Notes: generated by a model from the letters alone, not told the origin. A DNA stretch of 64,000 nucleotides from Ardenticatenaceae bacterium (GCA_020634315.1 JACKBV010000001.1:62001-126000); one strand, 5' to 3'. Counted from the first letter of the stretch, positions 50,997 to 60,024 are shown. Numbers and translations are program-made.

Positions 50997-52349
50997 ATGA
51001 CAGACATCCCTGACGTCAACATCGTGCAGCTTTTTCCCTGGCAAGCGCCGGGCATCATGCGTGATCCGCTCGCTTTTTTGCAGCAGCAGGCGGCGCAGCA
51101 TGGTGATTTCATCCAATATCCGTTAAATGTGATGACGGTGTACCACATCAGCAACCCGGCCATCATCCAGCATGTGCTGCAAACAAACAGCAAAAATTAC
51201 AGCAAGGACACGGTCCAATACAACACGCTGGCGCAAATTACGGGCAATGGGCTGCTGACGAGCGACGGCCGTTCCTGGCTCACCCATCGCCGCCTCATGC
51301 AGCCCGCCTTCCACCGCAGCCGCCTGGAACAGTTTGGCGAGACCATTGTCAACGCGACGGCCGCCATGCTCGACCGCTGGCAAACGCACGCCGCCAGCGG
51401 CACGCCCATTGACGTGGATGCGGAGATGATGCAGGTGACGCTGGAAATCGTCGGCAAAACCCTCTTTAACATTGACCTGCGTGCCGACGCTCCAGAAATG
51501 ACGCACGCCGTTCTCGACATGCTCGCCTATGTCGTCTATCGCGCACAAAATCCGCTGGCGCTGCCATTGTCTGTGCCCACAGCACGCAACCGCCGCCTCC
51601 AGGCGGCCATGGCAAAACTGGATCACATCATCCACAAAGCGATTGCCTTCCGGCGTGCCAGCGACACAAGCAATGACCAGGGGGATATGCTGTCGATGCT
51701 GCTGGCAGCGCGTGACGAGGAGAGCGGGCAAGGTCTCAGCGATGATGAAATCCGCGATGAGATGATTACGCTGCTCATTGCCGGGCACGAGACGGTTGCC
51801 AGTGCGCTCACCTGGGGCTGGTATTTGTTGTCGCTGCATCCCACCGTGCGCACGCGCATGGAGGCGGAAGTAGATGGGGTGTTAAACGGCCGTTTCCCCA
51901 CCCCCGCCGACCTCGACCAATTACCGTTCACCCGCCAAATATTTGACGAGACGCTGCGCCTTTACCCGCCCGCCTGGCTGATTACTCGCCGTGCGCTGGC
52001 TGATGACGAAATCGGCCGTCACACCATCCCGGCACGCAGCATTCTCATCCTCAGCCCCTATGTCACGCATCGCCACCCCGCTTACTGGCCGAACCCGCTG
52101 GGCTTTGATCCGGAGAGATTTGAAACGGCCGTTCACAAGGAACGGCCGCGCTACGCCTACATCCCCTTTGGCGGCGGGCCGCGCCTTTGCATCGGTGACC
52201 GCTTCGCCCTCCTCGAAGCCCCCCTCATCATGGCCGTCATTGCCCAACGCTACCGCCTCAACCTGCTCCCCGGCCACCCCGTCATCATGGATCCCCTCGT
52301 CACACTGCGTCCCCGCCACGGGATGCTGATGCGTGTGAAGGCTCGTTAG
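50997..52349 (+). CDS. Cytochrome P450
   Basis: A 450-residue soluble bacterial P450. I-helix oxygen-activation motif AGHETVASALTWGWYLL, K-helix ExxR in DETLRLYPPAW, PERF-type FDPERFE, and the heme-ligand loop FGGGPRLCIGDRFALLEAPL with the Cys. The heme loop and the 'LLxxHPxVRxRMEAEVDxVL' region are of the CYP102/CYP110-like (eukaryote-like) type rather than CYP101-like. It hydroxylates an unknown lipophilic substrate and needs separate redox partners, none nearby. GGAG precedes ATG. Last core-like gene before the AT-rich island. Confidence 0.93.
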   Translation: MTDIPDVNIVQLFPWQAPGIMRDPLAFLQQQAAQHGDFIQYPLNVMTVYHISNPAIIQHVLQTNSKNYSKDTVQYNTLAQITGNGLLTSDGRSWLTHRRLMQPAFHRSRLEQFGETIVNATAAMLDRWQTHAASGTPIDVDAEMMQVTLEIVGKTLFNIDLRADAPEMTHAVLDMLAYVVYRAQNPLALPLSVPTARNRRLQAAMAKLDHIIHKAIAFRRASDTSNDQGDMLSMLLAARDEESGQGLSDDEIRDEMITLLIAGHETVASALTWGWYLLSLHPTVRTRMEAEVDGVLNGRFPTPADLDQLPFTRQIFDETLRLYPPAWLITRRALADDEIGRHTIPARSILILSPYVTHRHPAYWPNPLGFDPERFETAVHKERPRYAYIPFGGGPRLCIGDRFALLEAPLIMAVIAQRYRLNLLPGHPVIMDPLVTLRPRHGMLMRVKAR

Positions 52350-52627
52350 CGAATGAGAATATTGCGTATTGCGTATTGCGTAATCGGAGCAAGGCGATAC
52401 GCTAGATAACCGCCCCCAACAACTATCATTTGTCATACGCCAGTAATGACATTTGTCAGGTGACACCAGCAAGCGCAATTTGTTACCCTACACACAGTTG
52501 TCGGGAACATATGCCACCGTTGGCCCTATGCCATAGGCGACCAGAAGCAAAACAACCTGCAAGATTTCACAGATTTTAGAAATTTGTCAAATCTGCGAAT
52601 AGCGACAAAGAAGGAAGACCAGCAGCC
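52350..52627. other. Intergenic region with tandem TATTGCG repeats
   Basis: ATTGCGTATTGCGTATTGCG (52363-52382) is a 7-bp unit repeated three times right after the P450 stop. The rest shows no gene on either strand that I can support. The composition shifts to AT-rich here, at the edge of the accessory island. Confidence 0.5.
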
Positions 52628-52747
52628 ATGCAGCGGGGAATCATCATTACAGCAAATGGGACACGCATCCGCTTAACCAACCCCAAAACAGACCCAAAAC
52701 CCTTACCGAGAGAAGCCAAGAAGCGCCGGTCGCGTTGCCGTGTCTGA
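52628..52747 (+). CDS. Possible 39-residue basic peptide
   Basis: ATG 52628 is preceded by AAGGAAG at a reasonable distance. It encodes MQRGIIITANGTRIRLTNPK, then a Lys/Arg-rich tail ending RSRCRV. It resembles no family I know. It may be chance; the ribosome-binding site and basic tail are the only support. Confidence 0.3.
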   Translation: MQRGIIITANGTRIRLTNPKTDPKPLPREAKKRRSRCRV

Positions 52748-52967
52748 ACACTGACCTGAAATCGGGAAAGCCATGGCTACGGAAAAAGGTGTTTTTTTCG
52801 CTGCGTCGAAGAACGAATTTATACAGATTCGTTGTGTAATGAATCCGTATAACATCATACGGCGGCTCCGAAGACTCCGCGCCGTATAATCTTGAGTTGA
52901 ACTAAGCCGTACTCAAACAAATAATTAGGCGAAACTTGCTGGTTTGCTTTAGCAATTGCAGTTAATT

Positions 52968-53777
52968 ATGAAGACACACATCGAATTTCACAGCTTACTT
53001 TGTACATACTTTAATACAAACGAGTTACGTACTCTTTGCTTCGATCTCAATATCAACTATGAGAACCTTCCAGGAAATACATTTGACAGCAAGACCCGAG
53101 AATTGGTTGCTTTTTGTTATCGGTATGAGCGGCTTGAAGCATTGATTATTAGATGTCGAGAACTACGCCCTATTGTTATTTGGCCTAACAGCCAAGCATT
53201 AAAAGAGTCTCTTGAGATATCAACTCCTGATTTGCAAAAGGGAATTAATGTACCAAATTCTAATCAGACAATTCACGGTAGCTACAACGCAGTATCAAGT
53301 CATGGTGGAAATTCTACAGTCAATGTTACTAACATACATCACCCATTTGTAGAAGATTCGAGTTCCTTGTTGGAACGTAGTATTTTGTTAATACAAGCAC
53401 ACGCCTATGATCAAGCGATTGAGACATTGAATAGTGCATTAAAGCTTACACCAGAAAATCCCCGTACCCATTTTTATTTGGCATTTGCTATGCTCAAAGG
53501 TAATCGCCCGAAGTTATTAAAACTCTCAACTATCCAGGCTATTGAAAATCATTTGCAGGTTGCCATAGATATTGATCCTAAATTAGGTCAAGCATATATT
53601 CTCTGGTCATTGCTAAAATACGATTATTACGTTATGAATAGCATTCGTGAGAGCCCCCCCACAATTGCACAACTACTCCAACAAAATTGGTCGGTGAATC
53701 AGAATGAGATCAATGAAATAAAGAAGCATATTAGCGCCCCACGAAATCGAGTTTGGGAATGGTTACAGTCTCTGTGA
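52968..53777 (+). CDS. Effector-associated-domain (EAD-like) protein with TPR region
   Basis: About 269 residues, AT-rich coding. The N-terminal 75 residues (FNTNELRTLCFDLNINYENLPGNTFDSKTRELVAFCYRYERLEALIIRCRELRP) match the death-like effector-associated domain common in Chloroflexota and cyanobacterial conflict and signalling proteins. A low-complexity linker rich in Asn, Ser and Thr follows (residues 95-130). Then come TPR-like helices (AYDQAIETLNSALKLTPENPRTHFYLAFAML..., LGQAYILWSLLKYD). EADs bring sensors and effectors together by homotypic contact; no effector domain is visible here. Start ATG 52968 has no clear ribosome-binding site. Confidence 0.6.
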   Translation: MKTHIEFHSLLCTYFNTNELRTLCFDLNINYENLPGNTFDSKTRELVAFCYRYERLEALIIRCRELRPIVIWPNSQALKESLEISTPDLQKGINVPNSNQTIHGSYNAVSSHGGNSTVNVTNIHHPFVEDSSSLLERSILLIQAHAYDQAIETLNSALKLTPENPRTHFYLAFAMLKGNRPKLLKLSTIQAIENHLQVAIDIDPKLGQAYILWSLLKYDYYVMNSIRESPPTIAQLLQQNWSVNQNEINEIKKHISAPRNRVWEWLQSL

Positions 53778-53849
53778 TTTCAATCCATCAATCATAAAAA
53801 AATCGATGGTTAAATTATTGAATCAATAACTACACAAAGGAGCTTCGTT

Positions 53850-54788
53850 ATGTCAAGTAACACAGGTCGAAAAGAAATGGTTCCCAAGTATTTTATTCCT
53901 ACACCAGAGGAACCCAAAAGAAGTTCACCTCCAGAATTAGGGAAAAAGGATCTTATAGTCGGAATTTTTCTTGCTGGATTTAGTCTGCTAGTCTTACCAA
54001 ATATCTTCTGGTATAAATATTACATCTATTCAACATTCGAGCGGAATGTAGGACAGTATATCTATTGGTTCGGAATAGTTTTTTTTCTGGCTCTTGGCGC
54101 AAAGCGTGCGTGGTCATGGTACTCTGAAGATTCAAGCCAAAAAAAAGCACATGAAGATGCTTTCCAAAGAGAAATGTCGAACTACCGGGAGGCCTTTGCT
54201 AAGGCAGAGCCGAAACCCTCTGACTTTCAAATGGACAGGTGGCTTGAAGAAGATATTGAAGAACTGCGAAAAGACGCGCTGATAAAACTGGACCTAAACA
54301 ATGAAGATATGGTACACGATCCTGATAAACCTATTGTTGTTATAGGCCCTGGTAATAGAGCGCAAATAGGTATAGGTCAAGATTTCGTGATTCGATTTTC
54401 TATTTATGATATTTTGCTAGTATTTCTTACAGAATATCATCTTGCAGCCTATAAATGCACCCTTGACTTTGCTACAAAAATCCGAACTTTCGAATCTACT
54501 CAAGAATACCATTATGCGGATGTGGTTTCCGTTTCAACAAAAACTGGTAGCGATCTTGCTTTAACAGTCAATGGGGAAACGAAATCATTGGCAAACTACC
54601 AGCAATTTGCATTGTCCGTGGCCAGTGGGGAATCTATAAATGTTGCAACACCTGTTTCTTTTAGCGAACAATTATCAGGTGCAGCAGAGATTATTAGAAA
54701 CGGCAAACTACCTGATTCTGGTGCAGATAAGGCAATTAGAATAATTCGGAATCGACTAAGAGAAAAAAAGGGGGGCGCAATAAACTAG
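53850..54788 (+). CDS. Two-helix membrane protein with soluble C-terminal domain, unknown
   Basis: A 312-residue protein, 70 nt after the EAD-TPR gene with its own AAAGGAG, so probably in the same operon. Two helices (about 28-46 and 63-84), a charged helical stretch (about 90-150), then a beta-rich domain of about 110 residues (PIVVIGPGNRAQIGIGQDFVIRFSIYDILLVFLTEYHLAAYKCTLDFATKIRTFESTQEYHYADVVSV) that resembles bacterial PH-like domains. It ends in a basic helix. AT-rich like its neighbour, and its end is abutted by an IS element. No function can be assigned. Confidence 0.55.
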   Translation: MSSNTGRKEMVPKYFIPTPEEPKRSSPPELGKKDLIVGIFLAGFSLLVLPNIFWYKYYIYSTFERNVGQYIYWFGIVFFLALGAKRAWSWYSEDSSQKKAHEDAFQREMSNYREAFAKAEPKPSDFQMDRWLEEDIEELRKDALIKLDLNNEDMVHDPDKPIVVIGPGNRAQIGIGQDFVIRFSIYDILLVFLTEYHLAAYKCTLDFATKIRTFESTQEYHYADVVSVSTKTGSDLALTVNGETKSLANYQQFALSVASGESINVATPVSFSEQLSGAAEIIRNGKLPDSGADKAIRIIRNRLREKKGGAIN

Positions 54789-56011
54789 TAGTCCATCAAA
54801 TAAACTTTGACGATTGACAAAAAAAGAGGCATTCTTCTCGAAAACAAAAAAGAGGAAGAAATGCCAGCAAAGATATACCGAGTTACTTTAACAATTGAAG
54901 AACGCGAATCACTAACGACTCTGGTCAATAAAGGCACTGGGGCAGCAGGGAAACTCAAACGAGCCCGTATTCTATTGATGGCCGATGAAGCCCAAGAAAA
55001 TAGGGGCTGGAAAGATGACGACATTGCTCGTGCCCTGCATACCAGTCGCCGGACAGTGGAACGAACGCGACAAATGAGTGTCGAAGCGGGTATCGAGGCG
55101 GCTATTAACCACAAGCGTCCACGCAATACCCGTAGCAAACGACTGGATGGGGCAGCCGAAGCGCGTTTAGCGCAACTGGCTTGCAGCGAAGCCCCTGATG
55201 GACGCGAGCGGTGGACACTACAAATGTTAGCTGACAAATTGATTGAATTGGAAGTCGTGGAAACGATCTCGTATGAGACGGTACGCACCGCGTTAAAAAT
55301 GAACTTAACTTAAGCCTTGGCTGAACGAACAGTGGTGTATTCCCGAAAAAATGCGGCCTTTGTGTGTGCGATGGAAGATATGCTGGAAGTGTATCATCGA
55401 CCGCATGACCCTGAAAAAGCCCTTGATTTGCTTCTGACGAAGGGTGCAAACAACAAACAAAAAGAGATCGCGCAGACCGTTGTCGGCCAAACCAGGGCTT
55501 TGGCTAAGTACGATTATGAATATGAGCGCAATGGCACCAGCAACCTGTTCATCTTTTCGCACCACTGGAAGCGTGGCGACATGTCAAAATCACTGACCAG
55601 CGTACGATGATTGACTTTGCTCATTGTATGCGCGACCTGGTTGATATTCATTTCCCAGAGGCCGAGAAAATCATCGTGGTCATGGACAATCTCAATACGC
55701 ATAAACTGGCTTCCTTATATGAAGCATTCCCGCCAGAAGAAGCGCGGCGGATTATCGAAAAATTGGAAATTCACCACACCCCTAAACACGGCAGTTGGTT
55801 GAATATGGCCGAAATTGAACTGAGCGTTCTTCAACGCCAATGCCTTCAAGCCCGCATTCCTGATCAGCCCACGATGATAGAAAAAGTAGGCGCTTGGGAA
55901 AAGCGGCGTAATGCAGCCAACTCAACCGTGCGCTGGCGTTTTACAACTGAAGATGCTCGTATCAAATTGCATAAACTGTATCCGTCAATAGATGTTAGTT
56001 AGACTACTAGT
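54784..56011 (+). mobile_element. IS630-family insertion sequence
   Basis: Bounded by the inverted repeat ACTAGTAGTC (54784-54793) and GACTACTAGT (56002-56011). It contains a decayed IS630-type transposase. A second IS630-type element begins at the shared right end, so the two are nested or abutting. Confidence 0.75.
54861..56002 (+). pseudogene. IS630 transposase, frameshifted
   Basis: The N-terminal part (MPAKIYRVTLTIEERESL, HTH with DIARALHTSRRTVERTRQ) runs from ATG 54861 to a stop at 55311-55313. The family's KPWLNEQWCIP segment is found in another frame just after a duplicated AACTT (55305-55314), then the frame changes again near the A-runs at 55346 and 55417. An extra T around 55435 breaks the 'PLICFDEG' catalytic segment. 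The C-terminal DDE part (IIVVMDNLNTHKLASLYEAFPPEEA, HTPKHGSWLNMAEIELSVL) is intact from 55607 to 56002. At least four indels make it non-functional as read. Confidence 0.85.
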
Positions 56012-56904
56012 ACGGCTTCCCAGAAGTTCGCATAATGTTTAGACTTGCAAGGGCCGACCGGCATAAGTCCATTTGAAAGGCTTAGCCATCGTCTCGTTGA
56101 AATAATCGATGAACGTCAAAATGCATTCGCGAAGTTCGTTAACAGATGAAAAATCACCACGCTTGAGCAGACGGCGTACCAAAATAGAGAACCAAATCTC
56201 GATTTGATTGAGCCAGGAAGTATGTTTGGGGGTGTAGACAAAGCGAATGCGATGAGTCTCGTCGCGCAAAAATGCAGCGCGGGAGGCCATCGATTGCAAG
56301 ATGCCCTGTTTGCCTTTCACACCTAGCTCTTCCTGGAGACCACAAGCTTTAGCGACAAAACGCACCAGTGACTCCGATTTGTGGGTGTTGAGTTGGTCGA
56401 GGATGAAAATCCAGGTTCCATCCGGGTCTTGCGCCACTGTTTGCGCAATATGAGCCATGAAATCGGCTTCCGTGCGCGTGTCGCCAATGGACGGAGCGAA
56501 GCATTTGCCCGTGGCAATGTCCAGATTGGCAATGAGTGCCTGCGTACCATGCCGGATGTATTCATACTCAATCAAAGCTGGCTGCCCCGATTGCATTGGC
56601 TTTGTTGGCGCGGCGCGTTGCAATGCCTGGATACCAGTTTTCTCATCAGTACTCAACACATGGACTCCTTGCTTTGCCAAGTACGGGGCTTGTTCATACA
56701 GGTCACACACCGTTTTCACCTCAGCATCAAACTGTTCCGGATTATCTACCCGCTTGTTGTGAACTGCTGTGACGTCGGATAATCTGTTGTAGAATTGCAT
56801 CCTGTTTGTCGGACGCTCTGATTTGTGGAGGCATTGGCCCCCGCAGTATTTTTTTGTCTCATATTGTCATAATATCAGATTGTCGATTTTAAAAAGCTGT
56901 ACTA
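56008..56904 (-). mobile_element. Second IS630-type element, probably truncated
   Basis: Ends TAGTACGGCTT (56008-56018) and AAGCTGTACTA (56894-56904) are inverted repeats with one mismatch. It is only about 0.9 kb and holds a transposase without the N-terminal HTH, so it is an internally deleted copy. Confidence 0.6.
56039..56800 (-). CDS. IS630-type transposase, catalytic part
   Basis: A 253-residue DDE_3 transposase core: VHVLSTDEKTGIQAL (first Asp), GTWIFILDQLNTHKSESLVRF (second Asp in the DxLNTH signature), FVYTPKHTSWLNQIEIWFSILVRRLLKRGDF (Glu). The roughly 100-residue helix-turn-helix region expected before MQFYNRLSDVTAVHNKRVDNPEQFDAEV is missing. The element therefore encodes either an ORF B that depends on a separate ORF A or, more likely, a deleted non-autonomous copy. 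It is oriented against the neighbouring IS630. Confidence 0.85.
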   Translation of the reverse strand: MQFYNRLSDVTAVHNKRVDNPEQFDAEVKTVCDLYEQAPYLAKQGVHVLSTDEKTGIQALQRAAPTKPMQSGQPALIEYEYIRHGTQALIANLDIATGKCFAPSIGDTRTEADFMAHIAQTVAQDPDGTWIFILDQLNTHKSESLVRFVAKACGLQEELGVKGKQGILQSMASRAAFLRDETHRIRFVYTPKHTSWLNQIEIWFSILVRRLLKRGDFSSVNELRECILTFIDYFNETMAKPFKWTYAGRPLQV

Positions 56905-57321
56905 GCCAGTGACATTGTTTTTAGGGTAAGCAGGTCAACGTGTTCTTCCCCATCAGATGGGAGCAGAGATGGTAATGGGGGAAATGGGAAACAACCGCTA
57001 TTATTCACTGTTGAGCAGATACAATTGATGCTATAGGGTTTCAGAAGAGGTTTTGGGTCGCTATATTCTGATGTGCTCCAGTTCTGGAGACAAATGAAGA
57101 GAGTCAAGGATGGCTTAGATTTTAAAAGAAATCTTATAACAATGGCTGAAGGCAAATCACTCTTGCTCAATCAATAGCAATAGATTTGAAATGGAGCAAG
57201 CCTTAACAAAGCATCAACCAGACGCGACAAGTATATGTTTGTTCATCTGACACGATTAGAGAAAAGCGAATCTAATCACAACGCGCTGGGTATGTAAGGC
57301 CTCAGGCTAACTGCACAAGAA
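56905..57321. other. Gene-free, AT-rich edge of the island
   Basis: About 420 bp in which I find no gene I can support; a minus-strand reading of 93 residues (56889-57170) looks non-coding and runs into the IS end. Two copies of the AACGGCCGTT palindrome at 57321 and 57356 mark the return to core-type sequence. Confidence 0.4.
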
Positions 57322-57381
57322 ACGGCCGTTTCTCCCCAATTCCCCTCATCCCATTAACGGCCGTTTCCATTACCCCATCCC

Positions 57382-58362
57382 TCACGGCCACACCGCCGCA
57401 TACGCCGCCACCAGACGATCCATCACCTGATCCAACGCCTCATTTACCACCTGCCGCGCCGGGTCAGCATCATACCAGGCCACAATCTCCTCCGCGCCGC
57501 GTGCAAACGGAATCGTCGCCACATAATCGGGCACCGCCCGCTTAATCTTCGTGTTATCAAAAATCATGCTGTGCGCCTTATCGCCCAGCAGCCCCGCCCC
57601 CCAATCCGCATCGAACGCCGCAATCAAATCCGATGGGATATGCACAATCTGTGGCGTCACATTTGCCGCCCGCGCCAACTGCGCCGCAATTGCGTTCCAC
57701 GTCAACACCTCATCCGACGTAATGTGAAACGCCTCGCCAATTGCACGCGGATTCCCCAGCAAGCCAACAAACCCTTTGGCAAAATCCCGGTGATGGGTCA
57801 ACGTCCACAAAGACGTCCCATCCCCATGCACGATGATTGGTTTGCCGCGCCGCATGCGGTCGATGACCGTGTACCCACCACGCAGCGGCACCAGGCTGGC
57901 ATCATAAGTGTGTGACGGCCGTACCACCGTCATCGGGAAATGCTCCTCCCGATAAGCTCGCAGCAGCCGCTCTTCACAGGCAATTTTTGCCTGCGAATAT
58001 CCCCAATACGGGTTGTACAACGGCGTAGATTCCGTCACCGGTAAACTGCGCGGCGGCGTCTGGTACGCCGAGGCGGAACTGATGAAGATGTACTGCTCTG
58101 TCCGTCCCCGAAACAAAGCCAGGTCAGCCTCAATATGCTCCGGCGTAAAGGCAATCCAATCGACAACCGCGTCAAATGTATGCTCGCCCAACGCGTGCCG
58201 CGCCGCTGCTGCATCCCGAATGTCACCTTGCAAAACATGTGCGCCAACCGGCAGCGGACGCTTCGTCGTCTGCCCGCGATTGAGCAAATAAAGGTCAATG
58301 CCCCGTTCTAGCGCTAACTGTGAGCAGGCAGAGCTAATGGTCCCTGTGCCGCCGATAAACAA
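57382..58362 (-). CDS. NAD-dependent epimerase/dehydratase family protein, frameshift at the start
   Basis: A 326-residue extended SDR. FIGGTGTISSACSQLALERG is the glycine-rich NAD loop (GGTGxI), LQGDIRD the adenine site, SSASAYQ and YWGYSQAKIACEE give the catalytic Ser and YxxxK, and VRPSHTYD follows. Substrate is probably a nucleotide-sugar or related alcohol. An ATG at 58370 with GGAGG five nt upstream is the natural start (MKVLFIGGTG expected), but the run reads GTTTGTTT and lacks one T, putting that ATG out of frame. The frame used here would need a TTG at 58362 without a ribosome-binding site. Either a recent frameshift or a sequencing error. Confidence 0.8.
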   Translation of the reverse strand: MFIGGTGTISSACSQLALERGIDLYLLNRGQTTKRPLPVGAHVLQGDIRDAAAARHALGEHTFDAVVDWIAFTPEHIEADLALFRGRTEQYIFISSASAYQTPPRSLPVTESTPLYNPYWGYSQAKIACEERLLRAYREEHFPMTVVRPSHTYDASLVPLRGGYTVIDRMRRGKPIIVHGDGTSLWTLTHHRDFAKGFVGLLGNPRAIGEAFHITSDEVLTWNAIAAQLARAANVTPQIVHIPSDLIAAFDADWGAGLLGDKAHSMIFDNTKIKRAVPDYVATIPFARGAEEIVAWYDADPARQVVNEALDQVMDRLVAAYAAVWP

Positions 58363-58386
58363 ACTTTCATGGTTGCCTCCTACGTA

Positions 58387-58443
58387 AATCGGATTGTTAA
58401 TCCGATAGTCGGATTAGCAATCCGACCTACGATTTTCATTCAT
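58387..58443. repeat. Dispersed double-hairpin element, copy B
   Basis: Same element as 30413-30470, with only a few base differences: CGGATT-GTT-AATCCG, GTCGGATT-AGC-AATCCGAC, then CCTACGATTTTCATTCATG. Upstream of the SDR gene and next to CCTCC repeats, as in copy A. Confidence 0.75.
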
Positions 58444-58482
58444 GGTGGTACATACCACGCATGTTGCCTCCTACAAAAATAG

Positions 58483-58691
58483 CCTCCAAGAGGTTCGTCT
58501 CGTGCGGCGAACCTGCCACTGATAACCTCCGGGAGGTTGGTCTTCATTACAAAATATCGCCGCCCATACAATCCCAACGGCCGAATAACCTCCCGGAGGT
58601 TCGTCTCGTGCGACGAACCTGCCACTGATAACCTCCGGGAGGTTGGTCTTCATCACAAAATATCGCCGCCCATACAATCCCAACGGCCGAA
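58483..58691. repeat. 106-bp tandem duplication including a gene end
   Basis: Bases 58483-58588 and 58589-58691 are nearly identical. Each unit holds an inverted CCTCC...GGAGG pair, the CGTCTCGTGCGRCGAACCT spacer, and the sequence encoding the last residues (FGRWDCMGGDIL and stop) of the GNAT gene. Only the second copy is joined to the rest of that gene. The first is a free duplicate of its 3' end. Confidence 0.85.
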
Positions 58692-59582
58692 ATCGGCGAG
58701 CAACGGCCGTATCCCCTCATCCAAACATTTCACCGTCAAAAAATACGGCGTGCGCGTCCATGGCAAAGTCATCGCAGGCCCCAGCGCATGCAAATGAGGC
58801 CGCAGCGCCGCCTGGGGCGTCGTCAGGCAGTGAATGTACCGAATACCATTTTGGTAAACGGCCGTTGCCCACCGCCGCAGCAACTCCCCCATCTCCGCCC
58901 CATACGCCGCCAGCAGCGCCGCGCCACGCCGTCGCAGCGCCCGATACACCACCACACCACACACTTCCTCCCCCTCCCGCCACACACCAAATTGATAACG
59001 GCGAAAGGGATGCTGTGCAAAACGACGCTGCACATCTACGGCCGTTGCCCGAAAACGCACCCGCTCATCAGGCAGTGCGCCAAACGCCCAGGGCTGGCAA
59101 GGCCAAACGGCCGTTAACGACAGCGGCAGCGCATGCGGCGCACGCCGCAGCATCACCAAATGTGGCTGCATTTGCCCCACCACCTGATAGCCATACCCCT
59201 TGCTGTGCCGATCCACCTTGACACCGGCCGCATTGGAAAACCCTACGCCAGCCACGCCACCCAACGCCGCCAGCGCCGCATAAACCGGCTGCGACACCTG
59301 CTTAATCAATCCCTGCCCACGATAGTCAGGATGCACCGCCATGTTGATGCTCATACCCACACGCGCTGGCTCCTCCGTGCCCGGCAGCCGCAAACTGGTC
59401 AGCAAACAGCTATATTGCGCCGCCAGGCGTGCGCCATCCCATGCCCCCCAGGCCAACAAGCCATCACCTTGCTGCAACCAGGGCCACAACTGCACCATCG
59501 TCTCTTGCGGGCGGTCAAACGCCGCGGCCATCAATTCAGCCCAAGGGGTTACATCTGCCTGCGAAATTGCACGAATATCCAT
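58653..59582 (-). CDS. GNAT-family acetyltransferase (Eis-like, two-part)
   Basis: About 309 residues from MDIRAISQADVTPW; an ATG at 59609 would add nine. The N-terminal GNAT core contains SINMAVHPDYRGQGLIKQVSQPVYAAL, where RGQG-L is the acetyl-CoA pyrophosphate loop. A second, degenerate GNAT-like half follows (RRFAQHPFRRYQFGVW...CGVVVYRALRRRGAALLAAYGAEMGELLRRW). The architecture is like the Eis/Acetyltransf_9 type. Substrate unknown. Its last residues lie inside the 106-bp tandem duplication. Neither start has a convincing ribosome-binding site. Confidence 0.75.
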   Translation of the reverse strand: MDIRAISQADVTPWAELMAAAFDRPQETMVQLWPWLQQGDGLLAWGAWDGARLAAQYSCLLTSLRLPGTEEPARVGMSINMAVHPDYRGQGLIKQVSQPVYAALAALGGVAGVGFSNAAGVKVDRHSKGYGYQVVGQMQPHLVMLRRAPHALPLSLTAVWPCQPWAFGALPDERVRFRATAVDVQRRFAQHPFRRYQFGVWREGEEVCGVVVYRALRRRGAALLAAYGAEMGELLRRWATAVYQNGIRYIHCLTTPQAALRPHLHALGPAMTLPWTRTPYFLTVKCLDEGIRPLLADFGRWDCMGGDIL

Positions 59583-59802
59583 GTGAATCACAAACCATAC
59601 CCTGCCCATTACTTGCCAATGGTCGTGACCATATCATAATTGACAGGGCAGTACCATACATTTACCCACCACAGGGTCATAGAATCATGCTGAGAATCTT
59701 GACTGTATCCTAGAAAAATAACAGAAATGATTTACAATTCGCCAAAGCAATGGCAAAATCTTTCTGTCATATGATTCTGCACGCTTCAAGGAGTTAGGAT
59801 AG

Positions 59803-60009
59803 ATGTACACAGAAGAAGATATTGCGAGCATGAGTACGGACGATTTACACGACGGCCTGATGCTCTTTTTTGGCGACTTCGAGGAAGATGTGCTGCAAAA
59901 AGCGGCTAATCTGTTGAAAAATGGGGTCTTGAGTTGGGCACAAGTCGAGGGCGTAATTGGGGAAGGTCCTGGCTCCGGACTCGATGTGTTGGTTAACAGC
60001 GCGAGTTAG
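59803..60009 (+). CDS. Small acidic protein of unknown function
   Basis: A 68-residue acidic protein (MYTEEDIASMSTDDLHDGLMLFFGDFEEDVLQKAANLLKNGVLSW and on), with a short Gly-rich C-terminus. AAGGAG precedes the ATG by nine nt and a strong terminator follows 15 nt after the stop, so it is a real single-gene transcript. No family recognised; compact helical fold likely. Confidence 0.6.
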   Translation: MYTEEDIASMSTDDLHDGLMLFFGDFEEDVLQKAANLLKNGVLSWAQVEGVIGEGPGSGLDVLVNSAS

Positions 60010-60024
60010 CAAGAAACAATATGT

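Noticed and set aside
56889..57170. 93-codon minus-strand reading frame next to the IS element
   Set aside because: No ribosome-binding site, no family resemblance, and one end lies in the IS terminal repeat.
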